From positions 2,480,001 to 2,544,000 of the forward strand of contig NC_007778.1 of the NCBI RefSeq assembly GCF_000013365.1: 64,000 nucleotides of DNA, in the 5' to 3' direction. The DNA is from Rhodopseudomonas palustris HaA2 (lineage in GTDB: Bacteria > Pseudomonadota > Alphaproteobacteria > Rhizobiales > Xanthobacteraceae). Below are positions 8,024-16,164 of this stretch, one piece after another. The position numbers were made by a program, and so were the translations under genes. Positions within the stretch are counted from its first letter, which is position 1. Each line of letters starts with the position of its first letter. The notes beneath the pieces are model-generated. The model was not told where the DNA came from, made no database searches, and saw only the letters and a program-made list of their open reading frames with translations.

Positions 8024-9195
8024 CGGCCTAGCATTTTGTTACGGACAAATTCGAGGCGTCCTACAAGATTCGATTTGTTGTTCGAGGCGTCACTGGTGGT
8101 CCATTCTTTGAATTCGTCACTTTCAAGCCATTCATCAATGTTGTCTATGTGGAGAATCTTAAAGCTGTCTCCGTCGTCCTTAAGTGCTCTTATCGCTAAT
8201 CCGATGCCCACTGCGATTGCCTCGAAACGTACCCGAGGAACCTTGCGGCCGGGGCCGCGCTTCTTGAAGCCGTCGGGGAAATAGCCTCGTACTACCTCTA
8301 GCATTTCGTGCCATTGGCGCTTCATTTCTTCAGCAATTCTGTCGCCTTCTGGAGAGCTTAATTTCTTGTTCGTGTCGCGTACATAGTTGAGCAAGAATTC
8401 GGAGACGACCTTTCCTCCTTTCCCGTAGTCTTCGTAACGGTAAAGAAATGCGAAAAAGCGAGTGACTAATTCTTCATACTCAAATCGCTTTCGAAGTCCG
8501 TCCGAAATTGGCGCTAGTTGGTGTAGGAGGGGGGCTGCCGCGAGTTCGGTAACAAGATCAAGAAATGGGCCGCGTTGCATCCCCCTTCTGACTTCGACCG
8601 CTTTTAGGTTGACTGATCCGCTATTGATCCGGTCGAACATCTCACGACGCACGTCTTCGGTAACGGCCTCTGTCAGTTCAATCAATCTGAGTGTAGCTCT
8701 GCGGAAGCGTCGCTGTCTGGAAATTGGAAGATCATTGAAACGAAAACCGTTCAGACGATCAAGGCGATCAAGACAACTTAGTGTTAGCCTGCCGGTTAGG
8801 AATTCCGCAAGGGTTCGAATGCGTTGGACGCCGTCAACGATTTCTAGTCTGCCAGCTTTGTCTGGATCTTCTTCGTCCCCGACGTCTGCAACGAAAAGAA
8901 AAGGGATCGGGAGTCCAATCAAAAGGGACTCGACGAAGCGAGATTTGTGTCTCTCCGACCAGATTAGGTCTCGTTGATAGTCTGGCACATATATTTCGTT
9001 GCGATCTTCGCTTCTACCGCTTAGGTACATTTGAACTACGACTTCGATCGGATATTCGCGAACTACGTATCGTACGTCTCGCAACTGGGCGACAATTTGG
9101 CTCTCTGCGGCTTCGATCTCTCGTTGCGTACGGTGCGGTTTCTCTGTCGTAAAAAAAGTGAGCTGCTCTTCGCAGTCATCATTATCATTCGCCAT
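8020..9195 (-). CDS. DUF262 (GmrS/ParB-like) domain protein
   Basis: A 391-residue protein with the DUF262 hallmarks: PDYQRDLIW at 71-79 (YQR-x3-W) and IVDGVQRIRTL at 119-129, the ParB-like nucleotide-binding motif. DUF262 is the N-terminal part of the modified-DNA restriction enzyme GmrSD, where it binds or hydrolyses nucleotide. The usual partner domain DUF1524 (an HNH nuclease) is absent here: after ~residue 250 the protein has only helical sequence without an HNH motif. The co-translated HEPN protein downstream may supply the nuclease role (inference). It is first gene of the minus-strand operon; upstream of its start the DNA is AT-rich. Confidence 0.85.
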   Translation of the reverse strand: MANDNDDCEEQLTFFTTEKPHRTQREIEAAESQIVAQLRDVRYVVREYPIEVVVQMYLSGRSEDRNEIYVPDYQRDLIWSERHKSRFVESLLIGLPIPFLFVADVGDEEDPDKAGRLEIVDGVQRIRTLAEFLTGRLTLSCLDRLDRLNGFRFNDLPISRQRRFRRATLRLIELTEAVTEDVRREMFDRINSGSVNLKAVEVRRGMQRGPFLDLVTELAAAPLLHQLAPISDGLRKRFEYEELVTRFFAFLYRYEDYGKGGKVVSEFLLNYVRDTNKKLSSPEGDRIAEEMKRQWHEMLEVVRGYFPDGFKKRGPGRKVPRVRFEAIAVGIGLAIRALKDDGDSFKILHIDNIDEWLESDEFKEWTTSDASNNKSNLVGRLEFVRNKMLGR

Positions 9196-9805
9196 TAGTA
9201 TGAATCCCTTCTTGCCTGTTGGAGACTAGCAAAGATGTTGGCGGGCTGCCCATCGCTTTTCCGACGAAGGACGCTCAAGCAGGTTATGAAATGCTGAGAA
9301 AGTGTTCGATCGCACGATCTAGGCGATGATCTCGACAAGAGGATGGAGCGCAATTATCATGGTCTAGCCGGCATTGGCCGTTCGCAGGCAGCCAACGCGG
9401 GTCCACCTTCTCGACCTCCCCCCGGCGCGAGGGGAGTCTGCGGTGCGAAGCATTTGCATTTGCGCCGACCCGCCGACTGTGGCGATCGCGCCACGACAGA
9501 TCAGGAATATTGTCCGATCACCTGTGTCCCCCTGGTCACGCCGGGCGCAGACCCGATCCCGATACCGCCCACCGCGCCCCGGGCGTCGCCGCCACCATCC
9601 GGCCGCAAGCCGGATTCGGCGCCGCGCGTGCGTGCCACAGGTTTGTCACCGGTTTGCCGCAAGACGTCGATCGGAATTCCCGAATGATTTCAACGGTCGC
9701 CGCGGCGGCCGGCGGCGCTGCCACAGGTTTGCCGCAAGACCCACTAGGTCAGGCGCAAGTGCTTGATCTGTCGACTGAAAAAGCCCGTCGCGGCGGCGCT
9801 CGCCG
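9196..9805. other. Gene-free stretch at the right edge of the low-GC island
   Basis: Nothing convincing is coded here. The first ~140 bases keep the low GC of the island and probably hold the promoter of the DUF262 operon; from about 9360 the composition returns to that of the chromosome. The motif ggtttgccgcaagac occurs twice (9651 and 9726), each time shortly after ccacaggttt. No tRNA end, integrase or clear flanking direct repeat marks the island border. Confidence 0.5.
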
Positions 9806-10585
9806 TCAGGTGCCGAACTGCTCGCTGAGGATGCGTTCCTCGAGGCTGTGGCCGGGGTCGAACAGCATCCGCAGCGCGATGGTCTTGTCGGAAATCACCT
9901 CGACCCGTCGCACGTCGCGCGCCTCGTCGTGATCGGCCACCGCCGCCACCGGGCGCTTGTCGACTTCCAGCACTTCGATCACCACGAAGGCGTTGTCCGG
10001 CAACAGCGCGCCGCGCCAGCGCCGCGGCCGGAACGCCGAGATCGGCGTCAGCGCAAGTAACTGCGCGTTGATCGGCAGGATCGGGCCCTGCGCCGACAGA
10101 TTATACGCGGTCGAGCCCGCCGGCGTCGCGACCAGAATGCCGTCGGCGACGAGCTCGCTCATGCGCTCGCGCTCGTCGATGATGATGCGCAGCCGCGCCG
10201 CCTGATGGCTCTGCCGAAACAGCGAGACCTCGTTGATGGCGTGGTGGATGTGCACCTCGCCGTAGATGTCGGTGGCGCGCATCAGCAGCGGATGGATCAC
10301 GGTCTCGCGCGCGGCCTCGAGCCGTCCGCGCAGATCGTGGATCGAATATTCGTTCATCAGGAAGCCGACCGTGCCGCGGTGCATGCCGTAGATCGGCAGG
10401 CCGCTGCGCATCTGCTGATGCAGCGTCTGCAGCATCAGCCCGTCGCCGCCGAGCGCGACCACGACGTCGGCCTCGGCGGCGTCGTGATCGCCGTAGAGCG
10501 ACACGAGTTGTGCCTGTGCGGCTTGCGCTTCCGCGCTCTGGCTCGCGACGAAGGCGATGCGGTCGCGGCGCGGGGAGGGAGTCAT
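9806..10585 (-). CDS. nadK: NAD kinase
   Basis: A 259-residue cytoplasmic enzyme phosphorylating NAD to NADP with ATP (or polyphosphate). The GGDG motif of the diacylglycerol-kinase/NAD-kinase fold is at 46-49 ([11 protein letters not shown]), followed by [14 protein letters not shown], the INEV motif and the glycine-rich [17 protein letters not shown] loop, all in the expected order. Length is normal for the short alphaproteobacterial form. It stands alone on the minus strand; the downstream neighbour is unrelated. Confidence 0.95.
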   Translation of the reverse strand: MTPSPRRDRIAFVASQSAEAQAAQAQLVSLYGDHDAAEADVVVALGGDGLMLQTLHQQMRSGLPIYGMHRGTVGFLMNEYSIHDLRGRLEAARETVIHPLLMRATDIYGEVHIHHAINEVSLFRQSHQAARLRIIIDERERMSELVADGILVATPAGSTAYNLSAQGPILPINAQLLALTPISAFRPRRWRGALLPDNAFVVIEVLEVDKRPVAAVADHDEARDVRRVEVISDKTIALRMLFDPGHSLEERILSEQFGT

Positions 10586-10708
10586 GCGGCGAAGCTCTGC
10601 GCGGGCGTGGACGGCGCGAAACCCGCCGGGAGGCGGGCTTCGCCGGGCTGGTCTATACGCCCTTTGCCGGTTTTGTCGAGCCGCCCGCGGGCGGCCGCGC
10701 GAGGCCGG

Positions 10709-11230
10709 TCAGTACGATCCGCCGGCGCCGCCGGCGATCGCCTCGGCGAGCGATGTGTATTCCGCGCACGACGTGTTGCCGCACAGCGCGGCGATGCGGT
10801 CGAGATGATAGCGCGCGCGTTCGCGGTGGCCCTGTTCGACCTGCCACAGGCCGTAATACTGCCAGGTGCGGACGTGGTCGGGGTCGGTCTTCAGCGCGCG
10901 CTCGTAATACGCCTGCGCCAGCTTCATGTCGCCGAGCTTGCGATAGGAATAGCCGATCAGGGTGGCCACCGAGGCGTTGTCGTCGCGGCTCAGCGCCTTC
11001 AGCTGATCGATGCCGGCGGCGTAGTCGGCGCGGTCGTAGATCGTCGCGTAAGCCGCGCGGTAGCCGTCCTGGAAGCGCTGCTCGGACTTGCGGTCGTCTT
11101 TCTTCTTGCCGGACTTGGCGTCCGATTTCGGCGGCGGCGCCGGGTCGGAATCCGGCGCGGCGAACGCCGGCGGCGCGATCAGCGCGGCCGAGAGCAGGGC
11201 GAAGGCGAGCAGTCGCGAAGCTTTGGTCAT
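10709..11230 (-). CDS. Secreted tetratricopeptide-repeat protein
   Basis: A 173-residue protein with a clear signal peptide (LLAFALLSAALIAPPAFAA, cleavage after AFA), then a charged linker (KSDAKSGKKKDDRK) and about three TPR units, best seen in VATLIGYSYRKLGDMKLAQAYYERALKTDPDHVRTWQYYGLWQVEQGHRERA written here as successive helical pairs at 82-140. The start at 11230 is chosen because ggaggg lies eight bases upstream; an in-frame extension to 11299 lacks one. TPR proteins of this size act as periplasmic protein-interaction scaffolds. Partner unknown. Confidence 0.8.
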   Translation of the reverse strand: MTKASRLLAFALLSAALIAPPAFAAPDSDPAPPPKSDAKSGKKKDDRKSEQRFQDGYRAAYATIYDRADYAAGIDQLKALSRDDNASVATLIGYSYRKLGDMKLAQAYYERALKTDPDHVRTWQYYGLWQVEQGHRERARYHLDRIAALCGNTSCAEYTSLAEAIAGGAGGSY

Positions 11231-11528
11231 CAGCAATCCCTCCATTGTCGACCCATCCAGGGCGACGCCCTGATCGAAACACCGCGCCTCGCCGGACATT
11301 CCCGGCCGCGGCCTCGAACCCTTTGCCGCGCCGTGCCGGCCAATGGTTCATACGCAGGCGCGGCGGCAGCGGTTTCACTGCGCCGCATGATCGGAAGCGC
11401 CGCGGCGTTTGGCAACAGGCTTGCCGCCGAAGCGCGCCGCGCGCGATCACATGCCACGGCGGAATCGTTGATTTCCGCGGCGAACCGGCTATGGCTTGGG
11501 CGTCCCGCCGCCGATTCATGAGCCCGCC

Positions 11529-11921
11529 GTGTCCGCTTCGATCCGCCGCATCGCGCTCGCGCTGCTCGTCGCAGTCCCGCTCGGCGGCTGCGTCACCAGC
11601 GCCGGGCCGGGCGACGGCGGCGCCGCGGTGCAGCCGTTTCCGGCGAATTATCGCAGCGAGATCCCGGCGTTTCTGCGCAGCTATCTGAACAACCCGGCGG
11701 GACTGCGCGACGCCGCGATGGCCGAGCCGGTGCAGCGCCCGCTCGGCGGGCAAGTGCGCTACGTGTCCTGTCTGCGCTTCACCCCGCCCGCCGCCAAGCC
11801 GCAGCAACTCGCGATCGTCCATGTCGACGGCCGGCTCGACCGCGTCGCCGCCAACCCCCAGGAGCTGTGCGCCGGCGTCGTCACCGCGCCGTTTCCGGAA
11901 CTGGAAAAATTGTCGCGATAG
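11529..11921 (+). CDS. Small predicted lipoprotein
   Basis: About 130 residues. The N-terminus, IALALLVAVPLGGC, is a lipoprotein signal with a lipobox ending in Cys, so the mature protein should be anchored in the outer or inner membrane. The rest (FPANYRSEIPAFLRSYLNNPAGLRDAAM... YVSCLRF) is typical of small unassigned Bradyrhizobium-type lipoproteins. The GTG at 11529 is preferred over the earlier in-frame codon at 11496 because it gives a signal peptide of normal length. No enzyme motif is visible. Confidence 0.6.
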   Translation: MSASIRRIALALLVAVPLGGCVTSAGPGDGGAAVQPFPANYRSEIPAFLRSYLNNPAGLRDAAMAEPVQRPLGGQVRYVSCLRFTPPAAKPQQLAIVHVDGRLDRVAANPQELCAGVVTAPFPELEKLSR

Positions 11922-12085
11922 ACCCGACCAAATCGCAATCCGCCGCGACTAATCTGTCGACCGGCGCTTCTTACGCGCGAGTTCCCGAGCGCTATGTCGC
12001 CGTCACAGTCGCGCTCGATCCTCGCTGCGGCTTCGCCGCCGTGCAACCAAACTGGCGCCACGTTGTTTGATTAGATCGGACGAGA

Positions 12086-12134
12086 CCGAACGCGGGACGA
12101 TATCGAACGTGAGACGGGATCGAACGCGAGACGA
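12086..12134 (+). repeat. Three 17-bp tandem repeats in the leader of the outer membrane protein gene
   Basis: The unit (c/t)cgaacgcgagacg recurs at 12086, 12103 and 12120 with a 17-base period and one or two mismatches per copy. The array ends 12 bases before the OMP start codon, so it is likely part of the mRNA leader, just ahead of the ribosome binding site gaggg (12136-12140). It may bind a regulator or small RNA; no direct evidence. Confidence 0.6.
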
Positions 12135-12146
12135 CGAGGGACGACG

Positions 12147-12860
12147 ATGAAGAAGTTTCTGCTCAGCGCAGTCGCGCTCGGCGCGCTCGGCGCACCGGCT
12201 TTCGCCGCCGATCTCGGTCCGCGGCCGGCCTACACCAAGGCGCCGCCCGCCACTGCGCCGACGGTGGTCTACAACTGGACCGGCTTCTATATCGGCGGCA
12301 ATGTTGGCGGCGCCTTCGCCGGCAGCAACAACCTCCAGAGCGATTCCGGCCGCTTCATGGGCGGCGTGCAGGGCGGCTTCGACTATCAGTTCGCGCCGAA
12401 CTGGGTGGTCGGCCTCGAAGCGCAATACAGCTGGATGGCGTCGAACAACACCGGCGTGATCTTCCCGGCCGGCAGCACCGCGACCGAGAACACCCGCGGC
12501 CTCGGCTCGGTCACCGGCCGGATCGGCTACACTTGGGGCCCGGCGCTGCTGTACGCCAAGGGCGGCTACGCCTTCCGCGATTCCAGCCTCGGCGTCGCCA
12601 CCGCCGGCGGCATCCCGGCGGCGTATTCGACGTCGGGCAGCCGCAATGACGGCTACACGGTCGGCGCCGGCCTCGAATACATGTTCGCACCGAGCTGGTC
12701 CGCCAAGGTCGAGTATCAATACTACAAGTTCGACAACACCGCCTTCACCAGCGGTCCGGCCGACATGGTCGGCACCACGTTCCGCAACGACGACCACACC
12801 GTCAAGGCCGGTATCAACTATCGGTTCGGCTGGGGCGGCCCCGCGGTCGCGAAGTACTAG
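12147..12860 (+). CDS. Outer membrane beta-barrel protein (Omp25/31-like)
   Basis: A 237-residue outer membrane protein. A signal peptide (MKKFLLSAVALGALGAPAFA) is followed by a short Pro-rich stretch and the motif YNWTGFYIGGNVGGAF, the hallmark of the Omp25/Omp31 porin-like family of Rhizobiales. Alternating hydrophobic strands run to the end (AKVEYQYYKFDN, AGINYRFGWGG), giving an eight-strand barrel. Family members are abundant envelope proteins with structural or attachment roles. Monocistronic, with its own leader repeats upstream and a strong hairpin terminator downstream. Confidence 0.9.
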   Translation: MKKFLLSAVALGALGAPAFAADLGPRPAYTKAPPATAPTVVYNWTGFYIGGNVGGAFAGSNNLQSDSGRFMGGVQGGFDYQFAPNWVVGLEAQYSWMASNNTGVIFPAGSTATENTRGLGSVTGRIGYTWGPALLYAKGGYAFRDSSLGVATAGGIPAAYSTSGSRNDGYTVGAGLEYMFAPSWSAKVEYQYYKFDNTAFTSGPADMVGTTFRNDDHTVKAGINYRFGWGGPAVAKY

Positions 12861-12895
12861 GACACGAAGCGCTTTTCCGACCGAAATCCTAGGAC

Positions 12896-12922
12896 GAAAG
12901 GCCGGCCACGCGCCGGCCTTTC
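12896..12922 (+). terminator. Hairpin terminator after the outer membrane protein gene
   Basis: A perfect 11-bp stem, gaaaggccggc (12896-12906) and gccggcctttc (12912-12922), closes a five-base loop 36 bases after the OMP stop codon. No U-tract follows on the plus strand, which is common for GC-rich alphaproteobacteria. Confidence 0.75.
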
Positions 12923-13032
12923 GGCTGTCCGGGACAGCGCGGCGTTGGCGGGAATCGAAGGTTAACGAGTGTTAAATCCGGCGGAAAATATCGCTCGGGA
13001 CTCCGCGGCCAGAATCGCCCGATGGTCCGGCC

Positions 13033-13140
13033 ATGACGACGATCTCCAAAACCCGCATCGACGGGATGCCGATCGGCCTGACGCTGGCGCTGCTGCTGGC
13101 TTGCGCGGTCAACCTCGCCGTGCTGGCCCGCTGGCTCTGA
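13033..13140 (+). CDS. Very small membrane protein (35 aa)
   Basis: A 35-residue frame, MTTISKTRIDGMPIGLTLALLL..., whose second half is a single hydrophobic helix (IGLTLALLLACAVNLAVLARWL). It is short for a confident call, but the frame begins with ATG, has a polar start followed by a clean membrane segment, and lies next to two more genes of the same kind. TTAACGAGTGTTAA at 12962-12975 may be part of its promoter. Confidence 0.4.
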   Translation: MTTISKTRIDGMPIGLTLALLLACAVNLAVLARWL

Positions 13141-13234
13141 TGCCGGCCGGCCGTCGCGGCGTTTGACCGGCATCAAGGCCGGCCGGGGCGGGGCGTGCGG
13201 ATATCGCCCGCATGCACCATAGAGGACGAGTCCC

Positions 13235-13348
13235 ATGGCTCAGATCGATGTTCTGGTGATTGCCGCCGCCGCTTTATCGACGCTGGTGATCTGGCTCGGC
13301 GTGGTCGTGCAGGGCCGCATCGCCGCCGCGCTGGCGTCGCGGCGCTAG
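13235..13348 (+). CDS. Very small membrane protein (37 aa)
   Basis: A 37-residue frame, MAQIDVLVIAAAALSTLVIW..., that is one hydrophobic helix with a short basic C-terminus (RIAAALASRR). A purine-rich agaggacgag sits 5-14 bases before the ATG. Function unknown; probably inner membrane. Confidence 0.5.
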   Translation: MAQIDVLVIAAAALSTLVIWLGVVVQGRIAAALASRR

Positions 13349-13381
13349 CGCTCGCCGCGGCGGTCGCGGCAGCCCGCAGCG

Positions 13382-13501
13382 TCAACCGAACAGCATCCAG
13401 GCCGCCACGCCGAGCAGCGGGATCACCGCGACGGCAATCATCAGCAGCGGCGCCGGCTCGTTGCCTTTGCGGCTCGGGTCGTCGAATTTGTCATTGCCCA
13501 T
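13382..13501 (-). CDS. Very small membrane protein (39 aa)
   Basis: A 39-residue frame on the minus strand: a charged N-terminus (MGNDKFDDPSRKGNEPAP) followed by one membrane helix (LLMIAVAVIPLLGVAAWMLFG). The sharp change from polar to hydrophobic residues argues for a real protein. It converges with the 37-residue gene. Function unknown. Confidence 0.5.
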   Translation of the reverse strand: MGNDKFDDPSRKGNEPAPLLMIAVAVIPLLGVAAWMLFG

Positions 13502-13651
13502 GGCGCGACAAAGCATTGGCGGGCGATCCGTTCCTGGGCGTCAGCTGATCTGCAGCACGCCGCCGCGCAGCTTCGAATCCGCTGCAAAGTCCGGTCCCGG
13601 ACTTGTCCCGATCGCCCCGCGCTGCTAGCTGTCTCGCGCCCCCGTGGCGAC

Positions 13652-13726
13652 GCCGGCGTAGCACAGCGGTAGTGCAGCGGTTTTGTAAACCGAAGGTCGG
13701 GAGTTCGATCCTCTCCGCCGGCACCA
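13652..13726 (+). tRNA. tRNA-Thr (anticodon TGT)
   Basis: A full cloverleaf can be drawn: acceptor gccggcg (13652-13658) with cgccggc (13716-13722), a D-arm gcac/gtgc, an anticodon loop tttgtaa giving TGT, a T-arm with ttcgatc, discriminator A and encoded CCA at 13724-13726. Decodes ACA (and probably ACG). Confidence 0.95.
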
Positions 13727-13882
13727 GTCTCCTCGACATCGCGGCGCCGACCCAGCCGCCGTTAACGATTCGCTTGGCACGACAGCCGATGGAACTCGGA
13801 TTCTGCGACGTGCGTTAGGCTTATCGGAAGTCCGCCACCGCGCCTTAACCCATCCGCCAGGCTTTTCGACTACCCTCGGGTC

Positions 13883-14377
13883 ATGTCCATGAAACGCCCC
13901 ACGCTGCGCGTTGCGCAGGCGATGCTGCTTCTGTCCCTGACCGCGGCGCCGGCGCTCGCCGACAGCGGCGGCTTCGCCATCGTCGTTCCGGGCCGCCCCG
14001 GCGTGCCGATCATCATCAACGGCCGCGACGTGTCCTATTCGGTGGTTGAAGGCGATTGGGGGCTGGAGCGCGGCGTGCACCGGCAGCCGACCTTCTACGG
14101 CAGCCGCCCGGTCCGCCTGCCCGAGGTCGGGCACTATTATCCCGGCTCGAACCGCTTGCCCGGCTATGGCCGGCTCGAGGTCGAGCCGCCGGCGAACCGG
14201 CCGCTGCCGAAGCCGGCCGAGAGTTTCCGTCAGTCCTGGGAAGTGGAATCGCGTCCGCCGCAGCCCGCCGCGGCGCCGCTGCCGATGGATCCGCCGCAGG
14301 TGATCATCGCGCCGCCGCTGGACGAACGCGGAGGACGGCCGCCCTACGAGCCGAATTTCCGCGGGCCGCGCGGCTAG
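13883..14377 (+). CDS. Secreted proline-rich protein of unknown function
   Basis: A 164-residue protein with a signal peptide (VAQAMLLLSLTAAPALAD) and a mature part rich in Pro, Gly and Arg. An ordered segment, FAIVVPGRPGVPIIINGRDVSYSVVEGDWGL, is followed by a disordered Pro-rich tail. No domain recognised; it looks like a small periplasmic or surface protein of this bacterial family. It lies 70 bases ahead of another small secreted protein gene on the same strand, and the two may be co-expressed. Confidence 0.7.
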   Translation: MSMKRPTLRVAQAMLLLSLTAAPALADSGGFAIVVPGRPGVPIIINGRDVSYSVVEGDWGLERGVHRQPTFYGSRPVRLPEVGHYYPGSNRLPGYGRLEVEPPANRPLPKPAESFRQSWEVESRPPQPAAAPLPMDPPQVIIAPPLDERGGRPPYEPNFRGPRG

Positions 14378-14446
14378 ATCGCGCGCTGCGGACTGCGTCA
14401 TTTCAACGTGACCTAACCAAGAAAAGACACCCAACAGGAGAGACAC

Positions 14447-14992
14447 ATGCGTCAGATGATCTCGGGACTGGTGGCGGCGATGGCCGTCGTGACCGTCAGC
14501 GCCGCGCCGGCGCTGGCTTGTGGCGGCGGCCTGTACGCGGGCGCCTGCGCGCCCTGCGGCGCGGTCAGCAGCTGCGGCTCCGCGGCCTATGTCCCGTATG
14601 ATTACGGCTATGGTTATGGCTACGGTTCCGCGGCGTTCGAAAGGCTGCCGGATCCGACGCGCTATTACTACGTCGATCAGGGCCCGACCTATTCCGGCCC
14701 GGGCAATTTCGCGCCGGCGCCGTATTACGACAACCGCGCCATCTCGGTGTGGCGGACCGGCACCGCCTACAATGGCGGCGTCTATGCGAACGCGATGACG
14801 CATCAATATGTTGGCGCGCCGGCGATGGGCCCGGTGGTCTACAGCTACGGCCGTCGCCACGTTCGGCATCATCACCGCTACGGCATGCAGCACGGCGCCT
14901 ATCACCGCGGGCATTACGGCGTGCCGCGCCATGTTGCCCACGGACCGCGCGCGCATCATCGCCACCACGCGCCGCTGCGCCGCTATTACTGA
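14447..14992 (+). CDS. Secreted Tyr/Gly/His-rich protein
   Basis: A 181-residue protein with a signal peptide (MISGLVAAMAVVTVSAAPALA). The mature part opens with four Cys in CGGGLYAGACAPCGAVSSC, continues with a DYGYGYGYG run, a middle region containing DPTRYYYVDQGPTYSG, and a His/Arg/Tyr-rich C-terminus (RHHHRYGMQHGAYHRGHYG). A strong caggagag site precedes the ATG. The composition suggests an extracytoplasmic protein that could bind metal through its His clusters; that is inference. A convergent hairpin lies just after it. Confidence 0.7.
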   Translation: MRQMISGLVAAMAVVTVSAAPALACGGGLYAGACAPCGAVSSCGSAAYVPYDYGYGYGYGSAAFERLPDPTRYYYVDQGPTYSGPGNFAPAPYYDNRAISVWRTGTAYNGGVYANAMTHQYVGAPAMGPVVYSYGRRHVRHHHRYGMQHGAYHRGHYGVPRHVAHGPRAHHRHHAPLRRYY

Positions 14993-15015
14993 TCGCCGTC
15001 CAGGCGAGGGCAGGG

Positions 15016-15043
15016 CGCCCGTCCGCAGCGATGCGGGCGGGCG
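15016..15043. terminator. Bidirectional hairpin between the His-rich protein gene and rlmB
   Basis: A 12-bp stem with one G-U pair, cgcccgtccgca (15016-15027) and tgcgggcgggcg (15032-15043) around a four-base loop, lies between two convergent genes, 24 bases after one stop codon and 15 bases from the other. Confidence 0.65.
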
Positions 15044-15057
15044 TCGACGCTTGCAGG

Positions 15058-15879
15058 CTACCGCATCAGCCCGAGCCGGCTGGCGCCGATATACAGCGCC
15101 AGCGCCGCGGCGTTGGAGACGTTGAGGCTCTTGATCGCGCCCGGCATGTCGAGCCGCGCCACGACGTTGCAGGTCTCGCGCGTGAGCTGCCGCAGGCCCT
15201 TGCCCTCGGCGCCGAGCACCAGCGCCAGCGGCTGCCGCAGCTCGACTGCGGCGAGGTCGGCGCTGCCTTCGCTGTCGAGCCCGACGGTGAGGTAGCCGCG
15301 GTCCTCGAGTTCGGTCAGCGCGCGGGCGAGGTTGGTGACCAGCACCAGCGGCACCAGCTCCAGCGCGCCCGAGGCGGATTTGGCGAGCACGCCGGTGGCC
15401 TCCGGGCTGTGCCGCGCGGTGGTGACGATCGCCTTGACGGCGAACGCCGCGGCCGAGCGCATGATCGCGCCGACATTGTGCGGATCGGTGATCTGGTCGA
15501 GCACCAGCACGATGCCGTCCTCGGGAAGGGTGTCGATCCGCGGCGACTCCAGCGGGTCGACTTCCGCCAGCATGCCCTGATGCACCGCGTCGGGCCCGAG
15601 CCGCTGGTCGATCTCGCCGGGACGCACGATGTCCGGTGTGATCCTGGTGTTGATGTTCTCGTCGGCGAGTTTGCGCGCCGCGTTCTCGGTCAGGAGCAGC
15701 TTGCGGATGCGGCGCGCGGGATTGGCCAGCGCGGCGGTGACGGTGTGCCAGCCATACAGGATCGCCGGCCCGTCGGGATCGCGCTCGCGCGCGCCATGGC
15801 GCCCGCCTGATCCCTGCGGTCGGCCACGGTCCCGGTCGTCGCGGCGCTGGAACCGCGGATTTCGCTCTTTCGGACTCAT
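15058..15879 (-). CDS. rlmB: 23S rRNA (guanosine-2'-O-)-methyltransferase RlmB (TrmH/SpoU family)
   Basis: A 273-residue SPOUT methyltransferase that 2'-O-methylates a guanosine of 23S rRNA. An Arg-rich N-terminal extension precedes the substrate-binding domain (ILYGWHTVTAALANPARRIRKLLLTENA, about 40-110). The SPOUT knot motifs follow: motif 1 ITDPHNVGAIMRSAAAF, motif 2 LVLGAEGKGL and motif 3 IKSLNVSNAAALALY. The start at 15879 (MSPKERNPRF) is preferred; an open extension to 16074 lacks coding character. Upstream in the opposite direction lies tRNA-Tyr. Confidence 0.93.
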   Translation of the reverse strand: MSPKERNPRFQRRDDRDRGRPQGSGGRHGARERDPDGPAILYGWHTVTAALANPARRIRKLLLTENAARKLADENINTRITPDIVRPGEIDQRLGPDAVHQGMLAEVDPLESPRIDTLPEDGIVLVLDQITDPHNVGAIMRSAAAFAVKAIVTTARHSPEATGVLAKSASGALELVPLVLVTNLARALTELEDRGYLTVGLDSEGSADLAAVELRQPLALVLGAEGKGLRQLTRETCNVVARLDMPGAIKSLNVSNAAALALYIGASRLGLMR

Positions 15880-16078
15880 CGCGCGGTTGTCCCACGCGGC
15901 CGCGCCCATGGCAATTTGGTCATGCCGCCGATTGGCCCAAGAAATTGTCATGTGATTGGTTGACTTGAGGGGGGCGCATCGCCCATAACCGCGCCGCGTT
16001 GCAGGCCCGCCCGCGGGCTCGCTGCGGCTGTCCGGTTCCGGTTTTGCCTGCCAAAGGCGTTCGGCCGGCGGCACGGGC

Positions 16079-16164
16079 GGGGGAGTGTCCCGAGTGGCAA
16101 AGGGAGCTGACTGTAAATCAGCCGCCTTATGGCTTCGCAGGTTCGAGTCCTGCCTCCCCCACCA
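16079..16164 (+). tRNA. tRNA-Tyr (anticodon GTA)
   Basis: A class II tRNA with long variable arm. Acceptor gggggag (16079-16085) pairs with ctccccc (16154-16160); the anticodon loop ctgtaaa gives GTA; the variable arm is ccgccttatggcttcg; the T-loop is ttcgagt; discriminator A and encoded CCA end at 16164. Confidence 0.95.

Noticed and set aside
6060-9340. Integrase or insertion sequence bounding the low-GC island
   Set aside because: No transposase, recombinase or matching terminal repeats were found; only a 12-base repeat (catcaccgcgtg) at one side.
12962-12975. CtrA box TTAACGAGTGTTAA
   Set aside because: The spacing between TTAA halves is six, not seven, bases, so it is noted only as part of the recurrent gttaacg motif.
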